Source: Nemertoderma westbladi
Taxonomy: Eukaryota > Xenacoelomorpha > Nemertodermatida > Nemertodermatidae
DNA length: 64,000 nucleotides
Assembly (NCBI GenBank): GCA_032718475.1
Contig: JAUCBJ010009143.1
Location: 239,586-303,585 of the forward strand
Direction of reading: 5' to 3'
The notes under the pieces were generated by a model. It had not been told where the DNA came from. It was given only the letters and a program-made list of their open reading frames with translations, and did no database searches. Positions 13,701-28,400 of this stretch are shown in pieces. The first letter of the stretch is position 1. Each line of letters opens with the position of its first letter. The position numbers and the translations under genes were made by a program.

Positions 13701-16559
13701 CGACCTTCTACTTCCGCACACTCGAAGCCTCACCACCTGGCCAGCAGCACTCCAGATTAATTTATCTTCTACTTCAACTGGGCCACCAGATCTCCCTATT
13801 AATCTACCTTCTACTTCGGCACACTCGAAGCCTCACCACCTGGCCAGCAGCACTCCAGATTAATTTATCTTCTACTTCAACTGGGCCACCAGATCTCAAT
13901 ATTATTCTACCTACTACTTCCGCACACTCGAAGCCTCACCACCCGGCCAGCGGCACTCCAGATTAATTTATATTTTACCTCAACTGGGCCACCAGATCTC
14001 CCTATTAATCTACCTTCTACTTCCGCACCCTCGAAGCCTCACCACATGGCCAGCAGCACTCCAGATTAATTTATCTTCTACTTCAACTGGGCCACCAGAT
14101 CTCCCTATTAATCTACCTTCTACCTCCGCACACTCGAGGCCTCATCACCTGGCCAGCAGCACTCCAGATTAATTTATCTTCTACTTCAACTGGGCAACCA
14201 GATCTCCCTATTAATCTACCTTCTACTTCCGCACACTCGAAGCCTCACTACCTGGCCAGCAGCACTCCAGATTAATTTATCTTCTACTTCAACTGGGCCA
14301 CCAGATCTCCCTATTAATCTACCTTCTACTTCCGCACCCTCGAAGCCTCACCACCTGGCCAGCAGCACTCCAGATTAATTTATCTTCTACTTTAACTGGG
14401 CCACCAGATCTCCCGATTAATCCAACTTCTACTTCCGCACACTCGAAGCCTCACCACATGGCCAGCAGCACTCCAGATTAATTTATCTTCTACTTCAACT
14501 GGGCCACCAGATCTCCCTATTAATCTACCTTCTACTTCCGCACACTCGAAGCCTCACCACCTGGCCAGCAGCACTCCAGATTAATTTATCTTCTACTTCA
14601 ACTGGGCCACCAGATCTCCCTATTAATCTACCTTCTACTTCCGCACCCTCGAAGCCTCACCACCTGGCCAGCAGCACTCCAGATTAATTTATCTTCTACT
14701 TCAACTGGGCCACCAGATCTCCCGATTAATCCAACTTCTACTTCCGCACACTCGAAGCCTCACCACATGGCCAGCAGCACTCCAGATTAATTTATCTTCT
14801 ACTTCAACTGGGCCACCAGATCTCCCTATTAATCTACCTTCTACTTCCGCACACTCGAAGCCTCACCACCTGGCCAGCAGCACTCCAGATTAATTTATCT
14901 TCTACTTCAACTGGGCCACCAGATCTCCCTATTAATCTACCTTCTACTTCAGCACACTCGAAGCCTCACCACCTGGCCAGCAGCACTCCAGATTAATTTA
15001 TCTTCTACTTCAACTGGGCCACCAGATCTCCCGATTAATCCAACTTCTACTTCCGCACACTCGAAGCCTCACCACCTGGCCAGCAGCACTCCAGATTAAT
15101 TTATCTTCTACTTCAACTGGGCCACCAGATCTCCCTATTAATCAACCTTCTACTTCGGCACACTCGAAGCCTCACCACCTGGCCAGCAGCACTCCAGATT
15201 AATTTATCTTCTACTTCAACTGGGCCACCAGATCTCAATATTATTCTACCTTCTACTTCCGCACACTCGAAGCCTCACCACCCGGCCAGTGGCACTCCAG
15301 ATTAATTTATCTTCTACTTCAACTGGGCCACCAGATCTCCCTATTAATCTACCTTCTACTTCCGCACACTCGAAGCCTCACCACCTGGCCAGCAGCACTC
15401 CAGATTAATTTATCTTCTACTTCAACTGTGCCACAATATCTCCCTATTAATCTACCTTCTACTTCCGCACACTCGAGGCCTCACCACCTGGCCAGCAGCA
15501 CTCCAGATTAATTTATCTTCTACTTCAACTGGGCAACCAGATCTCCCTATTAATCTACCTTCTACTTCCGCACACTCGAAGCCTCACTACCTGGCCAGCA
15601 GCATTCCAGATTAATTTATCTTCTACTTCAACTGGGCCACCAGATCTCCCTATTAATCTACCTTCTACTTCCGCACCCTCAAAGCCTCACCACCTGGCCA
15701 GCAGCACTCCAGATTAATTTATCTTCTACTTTAACTGGGCCACCAGATCTCCCGATTAATCCAACTTCTACTTCCGCACACTCGAAGCCTCACCACATGG
15801 CCAGCAGCACTCCAGATTAATTTATCTTCTACTTCAACTGGGCCACCAGATCTCCCTATTAATCAACCTTCTACTTCCGCACACTCGAAGCCTTACCACC
15901 TGGCCAGCAGCACTGCAGATTAATTTATCTTCTACTTCAACTGGGCCATCAGATCTCCCTATTAATTTACCATCTACTTCCGCACACTCGAAGCCTCACC
16001 ACCTGGCCAGCAGCACTCCAGATTAATTTATCTTCTACTTCAACTGGGCCACCTGATCTCCCTATTAATCTACCTTCTACTTCCGCACCCTCGAAACCTC
16101 ACCACCTGGCCAGCAGCACTCCAGATTAATTTATCTTCTACTTCAACTGGGCCACCAGATCTCCCGATTAATCCAACTTCTACTTCCGCACACTCGAAGC
16201 CTCACCACATGGCCAGCAGCACTCCAGATTAATTTATCTTCTACTTCAACTGGGCCACCAGATCTCCCTATTAATCTACCTTCTACTTCCGCACACTCGA
16301 AGCCTCACCACCTGGCCAGCAGCACTCCAGATTAATTTATCTTCTACTTCAACCGGGCCACCAGATCTCCCTATCAATCTACCTTCTACTTCGGCACACT
16401 CGAAGCCTCACCACCTGGCCAGCAGCACTCCAGATTAATTTATCTTCTACTTCAACTGGGCCACCAGATCTCAATATTATTCTACCTTCTACTTCCGCAC
16501 ACTCGAAGCCTCACCACCTGGCCAGCAGCACTCCAGATTAATTTATCTTCTACTTCAAC

Positions 16560-18830
16560 TGGGCCACCAGATCTCAATATTATTCTACCTTCTACTTCCG
16601 CACACTCGAAGCCTCACCACCTGGCCAGCAGCACTCCAGATTAATTTATCTTCTACTTCAACTGGGCCACCAGATCTCAATATTATTCTACCTTCTACTT
16701 CCGCACACTCGAAGCCTCACCACCTGGCCAGCAGCACTCCAGATTAATTTATCTTCTACTTCAACTGGGCCACCAGATCTCCCGATTAATCCAACTTCTA
16801 CTTCCGCACACTCGAAGCCTCACCACATGGCCAGCAGCACTCCAGATTAATTTATCTTCTACTTCAACTGGGCCACCAGATCTCCCGATTAATCCAACTT
16901 CTACTTCCGCACACTCGAAGCCTCACCACATGGCCAGCAGCACTCCAGATTAATTTATCTTCTACTTCAACTGGGCCATCAGATCTCCCTATTAATTTAC
17001 CTTCTACTTCCGCACACTCGAAGCCTCACCACCTGGCCAGCAGCACTCCAGATTAATTTATCTTCTACTTCAACTGGGCCACCTGATCTCCCTATTAATC
17101 TACCTTCTACTTCCGCACCCTCGAAGCCTCACCACCTGGCCAGCAGCACTCCAGATTAATTTATCTTCTACTTCAACTGGGCCACCAGATCTCCCTATTA
17201 ATCTACCTTCTACTTCCGCACACTCGAAGCCTCACCACCTGGCCAGCAGCACTCCAGATTAATTTATCTTCTACTTCAACCGGGCCACCAGATCTCCCTA
17301 TTAATCTACCTTCTACTTCCGCACACTCGAAGCCTCACCACCTGGCCAGCAGCACTCCGATTAATTTATCTTCTACTTCAACTGGGCCACCAGATCTCCC
17401 TATTAATCTACCTTCTACTTCCGCACACTCGAAGCCTCACCACCTGGCCAGCAGCACTCCAGATTAATTTATCTTCTACTTCAACTGGGCCACCAGATCT
17501 CAATATTATTCTACCTTCTACTTCCGCACACTCGAAGCCTCACCACCTGGCCAGCGGCACTCCAGAATAATTTATCTTCTACTTCAACTGGGCCAGCAGA
17601 TCTCAATATTATTCTACCTTCTACTTCCGCACACTCGAAGCCTCACCACCTGGCCAGCAGCACTCCAGATTAATTTATCTTCTACTTCAACTGGGCCACC
17701 AGATCTCAATATTATTCTACCTTCTACTTCCGCACACTCGAAGCCTCACCACCTGGCCAGCAGCACTCCAGATTAATTTATCTTCTACTTCAACTGGGCC
17801 ACCAGATCTCAATATTATTCTACCTTCTACTTCCGCACACTCGAAGCCTCACCACCTGGCCAGCAGCACTCCAGATTAATTTATCTTCTACTTCAACTGG
17901 GCCACCAGATCTCCCGATTAATCCAACTTCTACTTCCGCACACTCGAAGCCTCACCACATGGCCAGCAGCACTCCAGATTAATTTATCTTCTACTTCAAC
18001 TGGGCCACCAGATCTCCCGATTAATCCAACTTCTACTTCCGCACACTCGAAGCCTCACCACATGGCCAGCAGCACTCCAGATTAATTTATCTTCTACTTC
18101 AACTGGGCCATCAGATCTCCCTATTAATTTACCTTCTACTTCCGCACACTCGAAGCCTCACCACCTGGCCAGCAGCACTCCAGATTAATTTATCTTCTAC
18201 TTCAACTGGGCCACCTGATCTCCCTATTAATCTACCTTCTACTTCCGCACCCTCGAAGCCTCACCACCTGGCCAGCAGCACTCCAGATTAATTTATCTTC
18301 TACTTCAACTGGGCCACCAGATCTCCCTATTAATCTACCTTCTACTTCCGCACACTCGAAGCCTCACCACCTGGCCAGCAGCACTCCAGATTAATTTATC
18401 TTCTACTTCAACCGGGCCACCAGATCTCCCTATTAATCTACCTTCTACTTCCGCACACTCGAAGCCTCACCACCTGGCCAGCAGCACTCCGATTAATTTA
18501 TCTTCTACTTCAACTGGGCCACCAGATCTCCCTATTAATCTACCTTCTACTTCCGCACACTCGAAGCCTCACCACCTGGCCAGCAGCACTCCAGATTAAT
18601 TTATCTTCTACTTCAACTGGGCCACCAGATCTCAATATTATTCTACCTTCTACTTCCGCACACTCGAAGCCTCACCACCTGGCCAGCGGCACTCCAGATT
18701 AATTTATCTTCTACTTCAACTGGGCCACCAGATCTCAATATTATTCTACCTTCTACTTCCGCACACTCGAAGCCTCACCACCTGGCCAGCAGCACTCCGA
18801 TAAATTTATCTTCTACTTCAACTGGGCCAC
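16560..18830 (+). repeat. 11-mer higher-order repeat within the satellite (1,132 bp, two copies)
   Basis: An ordered series of private variants is repeated in full. The series is three AATATTATT units, two CCGATTAATCC units with ACATGGCC, then CTGGGCCATC, CCACCTGATC, CGCACCCTCG, AACCGGGCC and the 1-bp-deleted CACTCCGATT. The CTGGGCCATC marker is at 16,971 and 18,103, a spacing of 1,132 bp. That equals 11 x 103 minus the one deleted base. A related marker at 15,941 lies 1,030 bp (10 units) upstream. Confidence 0.85.
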
Positions 18831-21800
18831 CAGATCTCCCTATTAATCTACCTTCTACTTCCGCACACTCGAAGCCTCACCACCTGGCCAGCAGCACTCC
18901 AGATTAATTTATCTTCTACTTCAACTGGGCCACCAGATCTCAATATTATTCTACCTTCTACTTCCGCACACTCGAAGCCTCACCACCTGTCCAGCGGCAC
19001 TCCAGATTAATTTATCTTCTACTTCAACTGGGCCACCAGATCTCAATATTATTCTACCTTCTACTTCCGCACACTCGAAGCCTCACCACATGGCCAGCAG
19101 CGCTCCAGATTAATTTATCTTCTACTTCAACTGGGCCACCAGATCTCCCTATTAATCTACCTTCTACTTCCGCACCCTCGAAGCCTCACCACCTGGCCAG
19201 CAGCACTCCAGATTAATTTATCTTCTACTTCAACTGGGCCACCAGATCTCCCGATTAATCCAACTTCTACTTCCGCACACTCGAAGCCTCACCACCTGGC
19301 CAGCAGCACTCCAGATTAATTTATCTTCTACTTCAACTGGGCCACCAGATCTCCCTATTAATCTACCTTCTACTTCCGCACACTCGAAGCCTCACCACCT
19401 GGCCAGCAGCACTCCAGATTAATTTATCTTCTACTTCAACTGGGCCACCAGATCTCCCTATTAATCTACCTTCTACTTCCGCACACTCGAAGCCTCACCA
19501 CCTGGCCAGCAGCACTCCAGATTAATTTATCTTCTACTTCAACTGGGCCACCAGATCTCCCTATTAATCTACCTTCTACTTCGGCCCACTCGAAGCCTCA
19601 CCACCTGGCCAGCAGCTCTCCAGATTAATTTACCTTCTACTTCAACTGGGCCACCAGATCTCCCTATTAATCTACCTTCTACTTCGGCCCACTCGAAGCC
19701 TCACTACCTGGCCAGCAGCACTCCAGATTAATTTATCTTCTACTTCAACTGGGCCACCAGATCTCAATATTATTCTACATTCTACTTCCGCACACTCGAA
19801 GCCTCACCACCTGGCCAGCGGCACTCCAGATTAATTTATATTTTACTTCAACTGGGCCACCAGATCTCCCGATTAATCCAACTTCTACTTCCGCACACTC
19901 GAAGCCTCACCACATGGCCAGCAGCACTCCAGATTAATTTATCTTCTACTTCAACTGGGCCACCAGATCTCCCTATTAATCTACCTTCTACTTCCGCACA
20001 CTCGAAGCCTCACCACCTGGCCAGCAGCACTCCAGATTAATTTATCTTCTACTTCAACTGGGCCACAATATCTCCCTATTAATCTACCTTCTACTTCCGC
20101 ACACTCGAAGCCTCACCACCTGGCCAGCAGCACTCCAGATTAATTTATCTTCTACTTCAACTGGGCCACCAGATCTCCCTATTAATCTACCTTCTACTTC
20201 CGCACACTCGAAGCCTTACCACCTGGCCAGTAGCACTGCAGATTAATTTATCTTCTACTTCAACTGGGCCATCAGATCTCCCTATTAATTTACCTTCCTC
20301 TTCCGCACACTCGAAGCCTCACCACCTGGCCAGCAGCACTCCAGATTAATTTATCTTCTACTTCAACTGGGCCACCTGATCTCCCTATTAATCTACCTTC
20401 TACTTCCGCACCCTCGAAGCCTCACCACCTGGCCAGCAGCACTCCAGATTAATTTATCTTCTACTTCAACTGGGCCACCAGATCTCCCGATTAATCCAAC
20501 TTCTACTTCCGCACACTCGAAGCCTCACCACATGGCCAGCAGCACTCCAGATTAATTTATCTTCTACTTCAACTGGGCCACCAGATCTCCCTATTAATCT
20601 ACCTTCTACTTCCGCACACTCGAAGCCTCACCACCTGGCCAGCAGCACTCCCGATTAATTTATCTTCTACTTTAACTGGGCCACCAGATCTCCCTATCAA
20701 TCTACCTTCTACTTCGGCACACTCGAAGCCTCACCATCTGGCCAGCAGCACTCCAGATTAATTTATCTTCTACTTCAACTGGGCCACCAGATCTCCCTAT
20801 TAATCTACCTTCTACTTCCGCACACTCGAAGCCTCACCACCTGGCCAGCAGCACTCCAGATTAATTTATCTTCTACTTCAACTGGGCCACCAGATCTCCC
20901 TATCAATCTACCTTCTACTTCGGCACACTCGAAGCCTCACCATCTGGCCAGCAGCACTCCAGATTAATTTATCTTCTACTTCAACTGGGCCACCAGATCT
21001 CCCTATTAATCTACCTTCTACTTCGGCCCACTCGAAGCCTCACTACCTGGCCAGCAGCACTCCAGATTAATTTATCTTCTACTTCAACTGGGCCACCAGA
21101 TCTCAATATTATTCTACATTCTACTTCCGCACACTCGAAGCCTGACCACCTGGCCAGCGGCACTCCAGATTAATTTATATTTTACTTCAACTGGGCCACC
21201 AGATCTCCCGATTAATCCAACTTCTACTTCCGCACACTCGAAGCCTCACCACATGGCCAGCAGCACTCCAGATTAATTTATCTTCTACTTCAACTGGGCC
21301 ACCAGATCTCCCTATTAATCTACCTTCTACTTCCGCACACTCGAAGCCTCACCACCTGGCCAGCAGCACTCCAGATTAATTTATCTTCTACTTCAACTGG
21401 GCCACAATATCTCCCTATTAATCTACCTTCTACTTCCGCACACTCGAAGCCTCACCACCTGGCCAGCAGCACTCCAGATTAATTAACTTCTACTTCAACT
21501 GGGCCACAATATCTCCCTATTAATCTACCTTCTACTTCCGCACACTCGAAGCCTCACCACCTGGCCAGCAGCACTCCAGATTAATTTATCTTTTACTTCA
21601 ACTGGGCCACCAGATCTCCCTATTAATCTACCTTCTACTTCCTCACACTCGAAGCCTCACCACCCGGCCAGCAGCACTCCAGATTAATTTATCTTCTACT
21701 TCAACTGGGCCACCAGATCTCCCTATTAATCTAACTTCTACTTACGCACACTCGAAGCCTCACCACCTGGCCAGCAGCACTCCAGATTAATTTATCTTCT

Positions 21801-24800
21801 ACTTCAACTGGGCCACCAGATCTCCCTATTAATCTACCTTCTACTTCGGCACACTCGAAGCCTCACTACCTGGCCAGCAGCACTCCAGATTAATTTATCT
21901 TCTACTTCAACTGGGCCACCAGATCTCCCTATTAATCTACCTTCTACTTCGGCTCACTCGAAGCCTCACTACCTGGTCAGCAGCACTCCAGATTAATTTA
22001 TCTTCTACTTCAACTGGGCCACCAGATCTCCCTATTAATCTACCTTCTACTTCCGCACACTCGAAGCCTCACCACCTGGCCAGCAGCACTCCAGATTAAT
22101 TTATTTTCTACTTCAACTGGGCCACCAGATCTCCCTATTAATCTACCTTCTACTTCGGCACACTCGAAGCCTCACTACCTGGCCAGCAGCACTCCAGATT
22201 AATTTATCTTCTACTTCAACTGGGCCACCAGATCTCCCTATTAATCTACCTTCTACTTCCGCACACTCGAAGCCTCACCACCTGGCCAGCAGCACTCCAG
22301 ATTAATTTATCTTCTACTTCAACTGGGCCACCATATCTCAATATTATTCTACCTTCTACTTCCGCACACTCGAAGCCTCACCACCTGGCCAGCAGCACTC
22401 CAGATTAATTTATCTTTTACTTCAACTGGGCCACCAGATCTCAATATTATTCTACCTTCTACTTCCGCACACTCGAAGCCTCACCACCTGGCCAGCAGCA
22501 CTCCAGATTAATTTATCTTCTACTTCAACTGGGCCACCAGATCTCAATATTATTCTACCTTCTACTTCCGCACTCTCGAAGCCTCACCACCTGGCCAGCA
22601 GCACTCCAGATTAATTTATCTTCTACTTCAACTGGGCCACCGGATCTTCCTATTAATCTACCTTCTACTTCCTCGAAGCCTCACCACATGGCCAGCAGCA
22701 CTCTAGATTAATTTATCTTCTACTTCAACTGGGCTACCAGATCTCCCTATTAATCTACCTTCTACTTCCGCACACTCGAAGCCTCACTACCTGGCCAGCA
22801 GCACTCCAGATTAATTTATCTTCTACTTGAACTGGGCCACCGGATCTTCCTATTAATCTACCTTCTACTTCCGCACACTCGAAGCCTCACCACCTGGCCA
22901 GCAGCACTCCAGATTAATTTATCTTCTACTTCAACTGGGCCACCAGATCTCCCTATTAATCTACCTTCTACTTCGGCACACTCGAAGCCTCACTACATGG
23001 CCAGCAGCACTCTAGATTAATTTATCTTCTACTTCAACTGGGCTACCAGATCTCCCTATTAATCTACCTTCTACTTCGGCACACTCGAAGCCTCACTACC
23101 TGGCCAGCAGCACTCCAGATTAATTTATCTTCTACTTCAACTGGGCCACCAGATCTCCCTATTAATCTACCTTCTACTTCCGCACACTCGAAGCCTCACC
23201 ACCTGGCCAGCAGCACTCCAGATTAATTTATCTTCTACTTCAACTGGGCCACCAGATCTCCCTATTAATCTACCTTCTACTTCGGCACACTCGAAGCCTC
23301 ACTACCTGGCCAGCAGCACTCCATATTAATTTATCTTCTACTTCAACTGGGCCACCAGATCTCCCTATTAATCTACCTTCTACTTCCGCACACTCGAAGC
23401 CTCACCACCTGGGCAGCAGCACTCCAGATTAATTTATCTTCTACTTCAACTGGGCCACCATATCTCAATATTATTCTACCTTCTACTTCCGCACACTCGA
23501 AGCCTCACCACCTGGCCAGCAGCACTCCAGATTAATTTATCTTTTACTTCAACTGGGCCACCAGATCTCAATATTATTCTACCTTCTACTTCCGCACACT
23601 CGAAGCCTCACCACCTGGCCAGCAGCACTCCAGATTAATTTATCTTCTACTTCAACTGGGCCACCAGATCTCAATATTATTCTACCTTCTACTTCCGCAC
23701 ACTCGAAGCCTCACCACCTGGCCAGCAGCACTCCAGATTAATTTATCTTCTACTTCAACTGGGCCACAATATCTCCCTATTAATCTACCTTCTACTTCCG
23801 CACACTCGAAGCCTCACCACCTGGCCAGCAGCACTCCAGATTAATTTATCTTCTACTTCAACTGGGCCACCAGATCTCCCTATTAATCTACCTTCTACTT
23901 CCTCACACTCGAAGCCTCACCACCCGGCCAGCAGCACTCCAGATTAATTTATCATCTTCTACTTCAACTGGGCCACCAGATCTCCCTATTAATCTAACTT
24001 CTACTTCCGCACACTCGAAGCCTCACCACCTGGCCAGCAGCACTCCAGATTAATTTATCTTCTACTTCAACTGGGCCACCAGATCTCCCTATTAATCTAC
24101 CTTCTACTTCGGCACACTCGAAGCCTCACTACCTGGCCAGCAGCACTCCAGATTAATTTATCTTCTACTTCAACTGGGCCACCAGATCTCCCTATTAATC
24201 TACCTTCTACTTCCGCACACTCGAAGCCTCACCACCTGGCCAGCAGCACTCCAGATTAATTTATCTTCTACTTCAACTGGGCCACCAGATCTCAATATTA
24301 TTCTACCTTCTACTTCCGCACACTCGAAGCCTCACCACCTGGCCAGCAGCACTCCAGATTAATTTATCTTCTACTTCAACTGGGCCACCAGATCTCCCTA
24401 TTAATCTACCTTCTACTTCCTCACACTCGAAGCCTCACCACCCGGCCAGCAGCACTCCAGATTAATTTATCATCTTCTACTTCAACTGGGCCACCAGATC
24501 TCCCTATTAATCTAACTTCTACTTCCTCACACTCGAAGCCTCACCACCCGGCCAGCAGCACTCCAGATTAATTTATCATCTTCTACTTCAACTGGGCCAC
24601 CAGATCTCCCTATTAATCTACCTTCTACTTCCGCACACTCGAAGCCTCACCACCTGGCCAGCAGCACTCCAGATTAATTTATCTTCTACTTCAACTGGGC
24701 CACCAGTTCTCCCTATTAATCTACCTTCTACTTCCGCACACTCGAAGCCTCACCACCTGGCCAGCAGCACTCCAGATTAATTTATCTTCTACTTCAACTG

Positions 24801-25425
24801 GGCCACCAGATCTCCTTATTAATCTATCTTCTACTTCCGCACACTCGAAGCCTCACCACCTGGCCAGCAGCACTCCAGATTAATTTATCTTCTACTTCAA
24901 CTGGGCCACCAGATCTCCTTATTAATCTATCTTCTACTTCGGCACACTCGAAGCCTCACCACCTGGCCAGCAGCACTCCAGATTAATTTATCTTCTACTT
25001 CAACTGGGCCACCAGATCTCCTTATTAATCTATCTTCTACTTCGGCACACTCGAAGCCTCACCACCTGGCCAGCAGCACTCCAGATTAATTTATCTTCTA
25101 CTTCAACTGGGCCACCAGATCTCCCTATTAATCTACCTTCTACTTCGGCACACTCGAAGCCTCACTACCTGGCCAGCAGCACTCCAGATTAATTTATCTT
25201 CTACTTCAACTGGGCCACCAGATCTCCCTATTAATCTACCTTCTACTTCCGCACACTCGAAGCCTCACCACCTGGCCAGCAGCACTCCAGATTAATTTAT
25301 CTTCTACTTCAACTGGGCCACCAGATCTCCCTATTAATCTACCTTCTACTTCCGCACACTCGAAGCCTCACCACCTGGCCAGCAGCACTCCAGATTAATT
25401 TATCTTCTACTTCAACTGGGCCACC

Positions 25426-28400
25426 AGATCTCCATATTAATCTACCTTCTACTTCGGCACACTCGAAGCCTCACTACCTGGCCAGCAGCACTCCAGATTA
25501 ATTTATCTTCTACTTCAACTGGGCCACCAGATCTCCCTATTAATCTACCTTCTACTTCCGCACACTCGAAGCCTCACCACCTGGCCAGCAGCACTCCAGA
25601 TTAATTTATCTTCTACTTCAACTGGGCCACCATATCTCAATATTATTCTACCTTCTACTTCCGCACACTCGAAGCCTCACCACCTGGCCAGCAGCACTCC
25701 AGATTAATTTATCTTTTACTTCAACTGGGCCACCATATCTCAATATTATTCTACCTTCTACTTCCGCACACTCGAAGCCTCACTACCTGGCCAGCAGCAC
25801 TCCAGATTAATTTATCTTCTACTTCAACTGGGCCACCAGATCTCCCTATTAATCTACCTTCTACTTCGGCACACTCGAAGCCTCACCACCTGGCCAGCAG
25901 CACTCCAGATTAATTTATCTTTTACTTCAACTGGGCCACCAGATCTCAATATTATTCTACCTTCTACTTCCGCACACTCGAAGCCTCACCACCTGGCCAG
26001 CAGCACTCCGGATTAATTTATCTTCTACTTCAACTGGGCCACCAGATCTCAATATTATTCTACCTTCTACTTCCGCACACTCGAAGCCTCACCACCTGGC
26101 CAGCAGCACTCCAGATTAATTTATCTTCTACTTCAACTGGGCCACCGGATCTTCCTATTAATCTAACTTCTACTTCCGCACACTCGAAGCCTCACCACCT
26201 GGCCAGCAGCACTCTAGATTAATTTATCTTCTACTTCAACTGGGCCACCAGATCTCCCTATTAATCTACCTTCTACTTCCGCACACTCGAAGCCTCACCA
26301 CCTGGCCAGCAGCACTCCAGATTAATTTATCTTCTACTTCAACTGGGCCACCAGATCTCCCTATTAATCCACCTTCTACTTCCGCACACTCGAAGCCTCA
26401 CCACCTGGCCAGCAGCACTCTAGATTAATTTATCTTCTACTTCAACTGGGCCACCAGATCTCCCTATTAATCTAACTTCTACTTCCGCACACTCAAAGCC
26501 TCACCACCTGGCCAGCAGCACTCCAGATTAATTTATCTTCTACTTCAACTGGGCCACCAGATCTCCCTATTAATCTAACTTCTACTTCCGCACACTCGAA
26601 GCCTCACCACCTGGCCAGCAGCACTCCAGATTAATTTATCTTCTACTTCAACTGGGCCACCAGATCTCCCTATTAATCTACCTTCTACTTCGGCACACTC
26701 GAAGCCTCACTACCTGGCCAGCAGCACTCCAGATTAATTTATCTTCTACTTCAACTGGGCCACCAGATCTCCCTATTAATCTACCTTCTACTTCGGCACA
26801 CTCGAAGCCTCACTACCTGGCCAGCAGCACTCCAGATTAATTTATCTTCTACTTCAACTGGGCCACCAGATCTCCCTATTAATCTACCTTCTACTTCCGC
26901 ACACTCGAAGCCTCACCAAATGGCCAGCAGCACTCCAGATTAATTTATCTTCTACTTCAACTGGGCCACCAGATCTCCATATTAATCTACCTTCTACTTC
27001 GGCACACTCGAAGCCTCACTACCTGGCCAGCAGCACTCCAGATTAATTTATCTTCTACTTCAACTGGGCCACCAGATCTCCCTATTAATCTACCTTCTAC
27101 TTCGGCACACTCGAAGCCTCACCACCTGGCCAGCAGCACTCCAGATTAATTTATCTTCTACTTTAACTGGGCCACCAGATCTCCCTATTAATCTACCTTC
27201 TACTTCGGCACACTCGAAGCCTCACTACCTGGCCAGCAGCACTCCAGATTAATTTATCTTCTACTTCAACTGGGCCACCAGATCTCCCTATTAATCTACC
27301 TTCTACTTCGGCACACTCGAAGCCTCACTACCTGGCCAGCAGCACTCCAGATTAATTTATCTTCTACTTCAACTGGGCCACCAGATCTCCCTATTAATCT
27401 ACCTTCTACTTCGGCACACTCGAAGCCTCACCACCTGGCCAGCAGCACTCCAGATTAATTTATCTTTTACTTCAACTGGGCCACCAGATCTCAATATTAT
27501 TCTACCTTCTACTTCCGCACACTCGAAGCCTCACCACCTGGCCAGCAGCACTCCGGATTAATTTATCTTCTACTTCAACTGGGCCACCAGATCTCAATAT
27601 TATTCTACCTTCTACTTCCGCACACTCGAAGCCTCACCACCTGGCCAGCAGCACTCCAGATTAATTTATCTTCTACTTCAACTGGGCCACCGGATCTTCC
27701 TATTAATCTACCTTCTACTTCCTCGAAGCCTCACCACCTGGCCAGCAGCACTCTAGATTAATTTATCTTCTACTTCAACTGGGCCACCAGATCTCCCTAT
27801 TAATCTAACTTCTACTTCCGCACACTCAAAGCCTCACCACCTGGCCAGCAGCACTCCAGATTAATTTATCTTCTACTTCAACTGGGCCACCAGATCTCCC
27901 TATTAATCTAACTTCTACTTCCGCACACTCGAAGCCTCACCACCTGGCCAGCAGCACTCCAGATTAATTTATCTTCTACTTCAACTGGGCCACCAGATCT
28001 CCCTATTAATCTACCTTCTACTTCGGCACACTCGAAGCCTCACTACCTGGCCAGCAGCACTCCAGATTAATTTATCTTCTACTTCAACTGGGCCACCAGA
28101 TCTCCCTATTAATCTACCTTCTACTTCGGCACACTCGAAGCCTCACCACCTGGCCAGCAGCACTCCAGATTAATTTATCTTCTACTTCAACTGGGCCACC
28201 AGATCTCCCTATTAATCTACCTTCTACTTCGGCACACTCGAAGCCTCACTACCTGGCCAGCAGCACTCCAGATTAATTTATCTTCTACTTCAACTGGGCC
28301 ACCAGATCTCCCTATTAATCTACCTTCTACTTCCGCACACTCGAAGCCTCACCAAATGGCCAGCAGCACTCCAGATTAATTTATCTTCTACTTCAACTGG